A stretch of DNA of 26,779 nucleotides from an uncultured Lachnospiraceae bacterium (GTDB taxonomy: Bacteria; Bacillota; Clostridia; Lachnospirales; Lachnospiraceae): NCBI GenBank assembly GCA_910579495.1, contig CAJTVD010000029.1:1-26779 (forward strand), read 5' to 3'. The notes beneath the pieces were generated by a model, which saw nothing but the letters and a program-made list of their open reading frames with translations, was not told the origin of the DNA and ran no database searches. Shown in pieces: positions 16,230 through 22,353 of this stretch. The position numbers and the translations under genes are program-made. How positions within the stretch are numbered: position 1 is the stretch's first letter; every line of letters starts with the position of its first letter.

Positions 16230-16667
16230 ATGGCAGGGATGAAAAGAAAACAGAAAATAATAAAAGCAGTTATGCTGCTGGCGGTCCTGGGGATACTATG
16301 TATGGATGGCTGCCAGGGCAACGCCCCTGGCGGGGAAAGTAAAACGATGGAGAATGCCTATATGAAAATATCACCGGAAGAAGCCAGGGAGATCATGGAC
16401 GGTGGGGAAGATTTTGTGCTTGTGGACGTAAGGGAGGCAGATGAGTATGCCCAGGGGCATATACAGGACGCCCTGCTCATACCTTATGGGGAGATTGGGC
16501 AGCGGGCTGAAGCGGAACTGCCCCATAAGGAACAAATGATATTGGTGTACTGCCGCAGCGGCAGGAGAAGCGCCATAGCAGCGCAGACACTGGCAGAGCT
16601 TGGCTATACCAATGTAAAGGACTTTGGGGGGATCAATGACTGGATCGCTTGTTTTGGCGGCCTGTAG
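16230..16667 (+). CDS. Rhodanese-domain protein, exported, possible lipoprotein
   Basis: A 145-residue protein with a basic N-terminus and hydrophobic stretch (10-24) ending at MDGC, a poor lipobox with Asp at -2, so export is likely but lipidation at C28 is uncertain. The remainder is a single rhodanese domain: LVDVREADEYAQGHI, then the active-site loop VYCRSGRRS with C108, and DFGGINDW near the end. Rhodaneses carry sulfur as a cysteine persulfide or act in redox and cyanide detoxification. The start is ambiguous: ATG at 16230 or the in-frame ATG at 16239 (MKRKQK), which is closer to a usual signal peptide start. It is the last gene before a strong terminator and 32 bases after the AAA-like gene. 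Confidence 0.82.
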   Translation: MAGMKRKQKIIKAVMLLAVLGILCMDGCQGNAPGGESKTMENAYMKISPEEAREIMDGGEDFVLVDVREADEYAQGHIQDALLIPYGEIGQRAEAELPHKEQMILVYCRSGRRSAIAAQTLAELGYTNVKDFGGINDWIACFGGL

Positions 16668-16713
16668 AATGGCAACAAACGCCGTGGCGCTCTGCGGGCC
16701 GGCTTATTGTAGT

Positions 16714-16747
16714 AAAAATGCGGAGCGGGAAAACGCTCCGCATTTTT
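16714..16747. terminator. Strong bidirectional intrinsic terminator
   Basis: A perfect 14-base stem: AAAAATGCGGAGCG (16714-16727) and CGCTCCGCATTTTT (16734-16747) with a 6-base loop. A-tract and T-tract flanks make it work in both directions, ending the GH95/rhodanese operon and the converging ankyrin operon. Confidence 0.88.
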
Positions 16748-16772
16748 GCGGGTATGGGTAAGGGATGCCCTT

Positions 16773-17756
16773 CTAATTCTCCGCCCCTGCTATCAGCAAT
16801 TGCTCCACGATTTCGGTATACCCGGCCTCTGAGGCATAAAACATCGCGCTGTGCTGGCTGTTGTCAACGGCATTGACATCAGCGCCCTTTTCAATAAGCA
16901 TGGCGGTAAAGTCATTTTTGCCCTTTTGGGCTGCCAGTATCAGGGGGGTCTGCCCCTCAGAGGTTTTCTGGTTGGCATCCGCCCCTGCCGCCAGCAGGGT
17001 TTTGCCCACGAAAAGGTCGCCTTTGTCTGCGGCAATATGTAAGGGCAGGACGCCCTCGGAATCTGCCAGGCTGGGCAGGGCGCCTGCTGCCAGCAGCAGT
17101 TCTACAATGGCCAGGTTGGACTTTCTCACTGCCAGTATCAGGGGGGATTCGCCCTCGTCATTGGGTTTGTTCACGCTGGCAGGGTCTTTTTCCAGCAGGA
17201 TCTTCACCACTTCACCCTGCCCGTTCCAACATGCATGGTGGAGAGTGGTGTTGCCATAAGAGTCTGCATGGGCATCTTCTGCCAGTGTAAGGGCCTTTAC
17301 CAGTTCCCGCAGCCCGGAGGAGGTGGCATAGTCGATTGCCATACGGCCTTCGTTATCCTTGATGCTGATATCGATATCCGGGTTCTGGAGAAGCTTTAAA
17401 GCGGCGTCGGTTTTCCCGTTCTGTGCCAGGAGCATAAGGGGGGTCACGCCGTTGTTATCTGTGCAGTTCACATCAGCTCCCGCGTTGCAGAGCATGGAGA
17501 TGATCTGGAAATTGCCTGCTTCCGCCGCGAAGTGGATGGGCATCCGGTTTTTCTGGTTGCCCAGGCCGGCGTCAGCGCCGTTGTCCAGCAGCAGCTTTAC
17601 CAGATCCCTGGCGCTTTTCAGGCAGGCGTAGATCAGGGGGGTATTGCCGGATTCATCCCGTTTATTCACATCAATGCCACCCCGTTTCAGGAATGTCTGT
17701 ACCACAGTCTTTTGGTTATTCTTACAGGCCTGCAGCAGCATATTGTCTAATTGCAT
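16773..17756 (-). CDS. Ankyrin-repeat protein
   Basis: A 327-residue protein built almost wholly of about nine to ten ankyrin repeats of roughly 33 residues (for example GNTPLIYACLKSARDLVKLL, GVTPLMLLAQNGKTDAAL, GVLPLHIAADKGDLFVGK, GQTPLILAAQKGKNDFTAML). Ankyrin repeats bind other proteins; no catalytic domain, signal peptide or membrane segment is visible, so it is a cytoplasmic binding scaffold. The start at 17756 (MQLDNMLLQ) is chosen because AAAGGAG lies 7 bases before it; an in-frame ATG at 17780 lacks one and would overlap the upstream gene. It begins 13 bases after the TPR-like gene ends, and its ribosome site adjoins that stop codon. Partner unknown; ankyrin proteins serve as immunity proteins or chaperones in some bacterial systems. 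Confidence 0.88.
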   Translation of the reverse strand: MQLDNMLLQACKNNQKTVVQTFLKRGGIDVNKRDESGNTPLIYACLKSARDLVKLLLDNGADAGLGNQKNRMPIHFAAEAGNFQIISMLCNAGADVNCTDNNGVTPLMLLAQNGKTDAALKLLQNPDIDISIKDNEGRMAIDYATSSGLRELVKALTLAEDAHADSYGNTTLHHACWNGQGEVVKILLEKDPASVNKPNDEGESPLILAVRKSNLAIVELLLAAGALPSLADSEGVLPLHIAADKGDLFVGKTLLAAGADANQKTSEGQTPLILAAQKGKNDFTAMLIEKGADVNAVDNSQHSAMFYASEAGYTEIVEQLLIAGAEN

Positions 17757-17769
17757 GGTTCTTCTCCTT

Positions 17770-18240
17770 TTATAATTCAATGTGATACTGGGCTAAAAAG
17801 CGTATGGCAGGGGCTGCCTCCTGCCGCCGCTTTAATTGGAGCAGGCACAGGGCAGCCAGCCATCGGACGCGGATCAGGAAATAGCGTTCTGATCCCCTGC
17901 CGCTTTGGGGGTCCAGGGGGAGCAAAAATACCTGCCCGCTGGTTTTCAGGGCCTGCAGGAACAGCCTTTTGTCCTGGGTACCCAGGTCCGGCGGCACCCC
18001 CAGGGCCTGTTCCGCCTGCTTTAAGGGAGCCAGCGCCTTTTCGTACTCTCCTAGCTGGTAAAGGTACAGGCCGCAGTTAAAGGCGGTGGGGGCAGGGAGT
18101 TTTTCACTTTTTGCCTGTTCCAGAAGGGGGGCAGCCAACAGGCATGCGGCGGGAAGGTCCCCTGACACCAGCGCCCGGTATAAGGGGACGCCCGTATCAG
18201 GGCACACGCCCGGGCTTTTATTTTTTTCTAAAAACGCCAT
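17770..18240 (-). CDS. Small TPR-like hypothetical protein
   Basis: A 156-residue soluble protein of unknown function. The segment FNCGLYLYQLGEYEKALAPLKQAEQAL (near 58-84) reads as a tetratricopeptide-like helix pair, and the C-terminal VRWLAALCLLQLKRRQEAAPAIRFL could be another, so it is probably an all-helical protein-binding module. It has no signal peptide. The start at 18240 has only a weak GGTGAT ribosome site. A 9-bp perfect stem-loop lies 23 bases upstream in the leader. It is the first of two genes, followed 13 bases later by the ankyrin gene, so the two products may act together. Confidence 0.7.
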   Translation of the reverse strand: MAFLEKNKSPGVCPDTGVPLYRALVSGDLPAACLLAAPLLEQAKSEKLPAPTAFNCGLYLYQLGEYEKALAPLKQAEQALGVPPDLGTQDKRLFLQALKTSGQVFLLPLDPQSGRGSERYFLIRVRWLAALCLLQLKRRQEAAPAIRFLAQYHIEL

Positions 18241-18262
18241 TTTATCACCAGCCCATCTTTTG

Positions 18263-18286
18263 CGCCAGGGCGAAACTGCCCTGGCG
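18263..18286. repeat. Perfect stem-loop in the leader of the TPR/ankyrin operon
   Basis: CGCCAGGGC and GCCCTGGCG, nine paired bases with loop GAAACT. On the plus strand a TTTTT tract follows at about 18292, but no gene ends there. On the minus strand it lies in the 5' leader near a weak ribosome site, so it may tune translation. Confidence 0.5.
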
Positions 18287-18318
18287 GGAATCTTTTTCGT
18301 TTCCTTATTCTGTCATTT

Positions 18319-18347
18319 ATCCTATCACTATGCGGAGGGAAAGTCAA
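18319..18347 (-). promoter_or_regulatory. Predicted sigma-A promoter for the TPR/ankyrin operon
   Basis: On the minus strand TTGACT (18342-18347) and TAGGAT (18319-18324) are separated by 17 bases. This gives a leader of about 70 bases containing the stem-loop at 18263-18286. Confidence 0.5.
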
Positions 18348-18561
18348 TGAAGCGGCAGGGAATATGTACAGGAGTGAAAAAATGACATAAATATTTGGAA
18401 TAAGACCGCTTTTTACCGGAAAAACGCCAAAATTCAAATAATGAATTCTTATTCAATAAGTGATTATATACAAATAATAGGCCAAAATGCTAGGATATTT
18501 GTAAAGACAAACCAAATATATTGTCCGGGATATGGTTTCTGTCCAGAAAGGAGAGTGTTAT

Positions 18562-19509
18562 ATGAAAAAGAAAGAAACCGGAATCGGAAAAGACAGCATG
18601 ACGTTGTCAAAGATCCGGAAATCTGTGAAAGACAATTGGGTCTTGTATTTGTTCCTGCTCCCAACGCTGATTTATGTGGGCGTCTTTTCTTATGCGCCTA
18701 TGTATGGCATACAGGTTGCTTTTAAGGATTTTGTCCCTTCTAAAGGAATCTGGGGAAGCCCATGGGCTGGGTTCAAATACTTTGGGCAGTTTTTCCAAAG
18801 CCCCCGTTTTTGGGATTATGTGAAAAATACCCTGGGGCTCAGCTTTTATTCCCTGATAGCAGGTTTTCCGATTCCTGTGCTGCTTGCTTTAATCCTAAAT
18901 GATATCCGCAGCACAAAGCTGAAAAAATTTGCCCAGACAGTTTCCTATATGCCTCACTTTATTTCCATTGTGGTGCTGGTGGGGATGATGTCTTCCTTTT
19001 TTTCGCCCCAGTCAGGCTTTGTCAACCGGCTGGTCCAGGCATTGGGCGGTGACCCTGTTTATTTTATGGGGAGCGCAAAATGGTTCAAACATATGTATGT
19101 CTGGTCGGGCGTATGGCAGAACGCAGGATGGGGGTCCATTATCTACCTGGCAGCGCTTACGGGGGTCAGCCCGGAGCTGCATGAGTCTGCCATGATCGAC
19201 GGGGCGAATAAGCTGCAGAGGATCCTGCATATTGACCTTCCGGCGATCATGCCCACAATGGCCATTTTGCTCATCCTCAATTGCGGCAGTATCATGAGCG
19301 TGGGCTTTGATAAGGTATATCTGATGCAGAATGACCTGAACCTGGCTGTCTCTGAGGTTATATCTACCTATACTTATAAGGTAGGGCTCCTGCAGAAAAA
19401 CTACAGTTATTCGTCCGCCATAGGGCTGTTTAACAATGGGATCAATTTTATCATTCTAGTTGCAGTCAACAAGATTTCAGGAAAGCTTTCCGGCACAAGC
19501 CTGTGGTGA
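18562..19509 (+). CDS. ABC sugar permease, importer 2 (LplB-like)
   Basis: A 315-residue LplB/MalF-type permease. Hydrophobic helices start near residue 27 (VLYLFLLPTLIYVGVFSYAPMYG); the EAA loop reads ESAMIDG (208-214). The C-terminal ISGKLSGTSLW parallels the ending of the LplB-like protein of importer 1. The start at 18562 has AAAGGAG upstream, and the upstream in-frame ATG at 18532 has no ribosome site. It is the first gene of a plus-strand operon with the second permease 10 bases on. Gene order and protein size mirror importer 1, so the two importers are paralogous. Confidence 0.9.
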   Translation: MKKKETGIGKDSMTLSKIRKSVKDNWVLYLFLLPTLIYVGVFSYAPMYGIQVAFKDFVPSKGIWGSPWAGFKYFGQFFQSPRFWDYVKNTLGLSFYSLIAGFPIPVLLALILNDIRSTKLKKFAQTVSYMPHFISIVVLVGMMSSFFSPQSGFVNRLVQALGGDPVYFMGSAKWFKHMYVWSGVWQNAGWGSIIYLAALTGVSPELHESAMIDGANKLQRILHIDLPAIMPTMAILLILNCGSIMSVGFDKVYLMQNDLNLAVSEVISTYTYKVGLLQKNYSYSSAIGLFNNGINFIILVAVNKISGKLSGTSLW

Positions 19510-19519
19510 GGAGGGGCCT

Positions 19520-20416
19520 ATGAGAAAAAAAATAAAAATGGGGACAGGGGACAGGATATTCTATGTGGTTACGCGGGTATTTCTGGCAGTATTTCTTGTG
19601 ATTGTCCTGTACCCAATCTATTTTGTGGTGATCGCTTCTTTCAGCGATTCGGCTTATGTCAATTCAGGTGAATTCCTTTTTTACCCCAAAGGCTTTACTT
19701 TGCTGGGGTATTCACAGATCTTTAAGACCACGCGGATATGGACCAGCTATATGAACACGCTGATTTATGTGGTCTTTGGGACGATGCTGGGTTTGGCAGC
19801 GAGCGTTCTGGCAGGATATTCCCTGTCCCAGAAAAAGCTGCTTGGAAGAAATGTCATTATGGGGCTTTTGGTGTTCACTATGTATTTTGGCGGGGGGCTG
19901 ATCCCTACCTATCTTGTAATTAAGGGGATACACCTGACAAACACGCGGCTTTTGCTGGTTATTATGGGGAGTATCAGTGTTTATAACATTATTTTGATCC
20001 GTTCTTTTTTTGCCGGCACCCTGCCCCAGGAACTCCAGGATGCGGCCTTTATTGACGGATGTGGGAATGGGCAGTATTTTTTCCGGATCGCCCTGCCTTT
20101 ATCCAAAGCGATTCTGGCGGTGATCGGGCTGTATATTGCGGTAGCCCACTGGAATTCCTATTTTACCGCGCTGATTTACGTCACGGACCGGGCTAAGCAG
20201 CCCCTTCAGCTTTACCTGCGGGAGGTCTTGCTGATGGCCCAGAGTACGTCGGATCTGATGGAGTCTGACCCCCAGGCGGCAGCGTTGCTCAACAGGATGG
20301 TGGAGGTGATCAAATATGGGATCATTGTAGTATCCACAGTCCCTATTATCTGCGTTTACCCATTTTTACAGAAATACTTTGTGAAAGGGGTAATGATTGG
20401 TTCTGTCAAGGGATGA
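19520..20416 (+). CDS. ABC sugar permease, importer 2 (YtcP/AraQ-like)
   Basis: A 298-residue MalG/AraQ-type permease with about six helices. The EAA loop is DAAFIDG (174-180), in which the usual Glu is Asp. The ending YPFLQKYFVKGVMIGSVKG is almost the same as in the importer 1 partner. The start at 19520 has a GAGGAGGGG site that overlaps the stop codon of the LplB-like gene, indicating translational coupling. A longer reading frame from 19460 lies inside the preceding gene and is rejected. It pairs with the LplB-like subunit; the ATPase must come from elsewhere. Confidence 0.9.
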   Translation: MRKKIKMGTGDRIFYVVTRVFLAVFLVIVLYPIYFVVIASFSDSAYVNSGEFLFYPKGFTLLGYSQIFKTTRIWTSYMNTLIYVVFGTMLGLAASVLAGYSLSQKKLLGRNVIMGLLVFTMYFGGGLIPTYLVIKGIHLTNTRLLLVIMGSISVYNIILIRSFFAGTLPQELQDAAFIDGCGNGQYFFRIALPLSKAILAVIGLYIAVAHWNSYFTALIYVTDRAKQPLQLYLREVLLMAQSTSDLMESDPQAAALLNRMVEVIKYGIIVVSTVPIICVYPFLQKYFVKGVMIGSVKG

Positions 20417-20420
20417 CAGG

Positions 20421-20441
20421 GCGGAAACGGTATTCTTCCGC
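20421..20441 (+). repeat. Stem-loop between permease and binding-protein genes of importer 2
   Basis: GCGGAA and TTCCGC with a 9-base loop, followed by a short pyrimidine tract, five bases after the permease stop codon. A second tight hairpin (GCGCC / GGCGC) lies at 20494-20507. The 149-base gap holds no gene. Confidence 0.4.
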
Positions 20442-20565
20442 TTCTCTATAACAGGCGAAAAAAGAGCCGTGGGCTTTCGGGCCTTGGCGGCGGGCGCCAA
20501 AGGGCGCATGTGAGTTTACTATAGCAAGAAGCGGGGTAATATAAATTTAAGTAGGAGGAAATCGT

Positions 20566-22245
20566 ATGAAGAAAAAGAGGATTATCGCATTGCTGCTGTC
20601 TATGGCAATGGTTTGCGGCATGCTGGGCGGCTGTGGCAAAGAAAGCAAGCCTAGCCAGCCGGCAGAAGCGGCGGGGAGTACCGATGAGGGAAAGACGGAA
20701 GGCACGGCTGCCGGCGGGGCAGAGGAGAGGGAGCTGCTGCCGGACGGCAACACTTACGCCACAGGGCTGCCTATTGTCAAGGATAAAATCACCCTCCGGA
20801 TCGCACGGGGGCAGAATGCCCTGGACTCCGGGACAGACACAAATGAAAAACCCATTATGAAGCTTATGGAGGAAGCCACCAACATCCATATTGAGTGGAT
20901 AGATGTACCCTCAGGGGATGGTTTTAGCGAGCAGATGAGCATTCTCCTTACTACTGACATGCCGGATGCTTTTATGGGCGGGGTTGGCGCTACTGATATC
21001 ATGAGGGATTACGAATCTTTTGTGCCCCTCAACGGCCTGATGGAGACCTATGCGCCGCATATCATGGAAACCTACAATAAGACAAACGGCGATGCGGTTG
21101 CTGCACTCACATATCCTGACGGCAATATATACAGCTTTATGTCCAGTGTCTATACCCAGCACACCAGCTGGACGATCGGGGTCCAGTTCATCAATAAGAA
21201 ATGGCTGGAAAACGTGAACAAAGAAATCCCCAGGACATTGGATGAATTCTATGATGTGCTCAAGGCATTTAAGGAAATGGATGCCAACGGGAACGGGGAC
21301 CCTAATGATGAGATTCCCCTGGGCTATTGCCAGAACAATTTCCAGGCACGCCTGATCCAGTTTATGGGTTCCTTTGGTTTCAATGATAATTTTCGGATAC
21401 AAGACGGAAAGGTGATTCCCACTGCCAATACGGATGAGTACCGCCAATTCCTGGAATATTATAATAAACTGGCCTCCCAGGGGCTGCTTGATATTGAAGG
21501 GTTTTCACAGACTGACCAGCAGTTTATGGCAAAGGCAAAGCAGGGGCTTTATGGTTCTTTCTATGCCTGGACGCCGGATACCATTATTGACGATGAGGAG
21601 CTTGCCAGCCAGTATGTGCAGCTGCTTCCCATGACAGCGCCTGGCCTGGAAGGGAAGGAGACTGTTTTCGGGACAGTGAACCGGTTTATGGGGGATGTGA
21701 ACGGCTTTGTCATCACCTCTGCCTGCGAATATCCTGAGGCGTTGGTGCGTTGGTATGACTATATGGGAAGCAGTACAGAAATGAAGCAGACCGCACGGAT
21801 CGGCGAGGAAGGCGTTATGTGGGAGATGAGGGACGGGAAGGTCTATGAGCTCCAGAACCAGGGGGCAGACTTTAATTTCCAGAACGCATGCTACACCTAT
21901 GGGCTTATGCAGAGCTGCCCGGTACTGCTGTATCCGGACGAAACGCCCGTGCTTGACCAGGAGGTGTCTCCCCAGAACTATGCCCGTGACAGCTATGTGA
22001 CGGCAGTGGAGGACTGGATTTTGGAGGAAGGGCTGCTGCCCAGCCGGATAGCGACAGAAGAGGCCACGCTGGAACTGGCAGCTTTTGAGACGGACCTTAT
22101 GAATTACATTTCCAATTTCACGGCGGATGCCATTATGAATGGGGTGACGGATGCCTCCTGGGAGAAGCATCTGGTTGACCTGGAAAAATACAGATACAGC
22201 GACTGGATCGCATGGAAACAAAATTACCTGGATGGTAAGTTCTGA
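20566..22245 (+). CDS. Extracellular solute-binding lipoprotein, importer 2 (LipO-like)
   Basis: A 559-residue lipoprotein with signal peptide MKKKRIIALLLSMAMVCGMLGGC, lipobox LGGC and lipidated C23. An Ala/Glu/Gly-rich linker (about 24-55) precedes the ligand domain. The mature protein has the size and style of LplA/LipO family binding proteins (for example WIDVPSGDGFSEQMSILLTTDMPDAFMGG, and the acidic MDANGNGDPNDEIPLGY, which may bind Ca2+). It sits outside the cell and delivers oligosaccharide to the preceding permeases. GTAGGAGGAAATCGT provides a strong ribosome site. The 149-base gap to the permease contains stem-loops. Ligand unknown; the sulfatase and GH20 downstream suggest a sulfated, N-acetylhexosamine-containing oligosaccharide. 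Confidence 0.9.
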   Translation: MKKKRIIALLLSMAMVCGMLGGCGKESKPSQPAEAAGSTDEGKTEGTAAGGAEERELLPDGNTYATGLPIVKDKITLRIARGQNALDSGTDTNEKPIMKLMEEATNIHIEWIDVPSGDGFSEQMSILLTTDMPDAFMGGVGATDIMRDYESFVPLNGLMETYAPHIMETYNKTNGDAVAALTYPDGNIYSFMSSVYTQHTSWTIGVQFINKKWLENVNKEIPRTLDEFYDVLKAFKEMDANGNGDPNDEIPLGYCQNNFQARLIQFMGSFGFNDNFRIQDGKVIPTANTDEYRQFLEYYNKLASQGLLDIEGFSQTDQQFMAKAKQGLYGSFYAWTPDTIIDDEELASQYVQLLPMTAPGLEGKETVFGTVNRFMGDVNGFVITSACEYPEALVRWYDYMGSSTEMKQTARIGEEGVMWEMRDGKVYELQNQGADFNFQNACYTYGLMQSCPVLLYPDETPVLDQEVSPQNYARDSYVTAVEDWILEEGLLPSRIATEEATLELAAFETDLMNYISNFTADAIMNGVTDASWEKHLVDLEKYRYSDWIAWKQNYLDGKF

Positions 22246-22353
22246 TTCAGTGAAATAGGGCTGGCGTGGTTGGGGATACCGGTACAGAAAACATACCCTG
22301 TAGGCAGGTCCCCTCATACGGCGGCAACACACTGGTAGGATACAGGAGGGATT

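Larger units (their letters stand above)
18241..18561. other. Divergent intergenic region between TPR/ankyrin operon and importer 2
   Basis: The left part holds the minus-strand promoter and stem-loop. The right part is AT-rich and contains a 6-1-6 palindrome CTTATTCAATAAG (18448-18460), and ATATTTG / CAAATAT arms 11 bases apart near 18500-18525. No convincing -35/-10 pair for the plus-strand importer is seen; activation by the downstream AraC-type regulator could explain a weak core promoter (inference). No gene is visible here. Confidence 0.45.

Noticed and set aside
16773..17756. Regular repeats of about 99 bases that could suggest a CRISPR or satellite array
   Set aside because: They translate in frame to degenerate ankyrin repeats and vary too much at DNA level to be an array.
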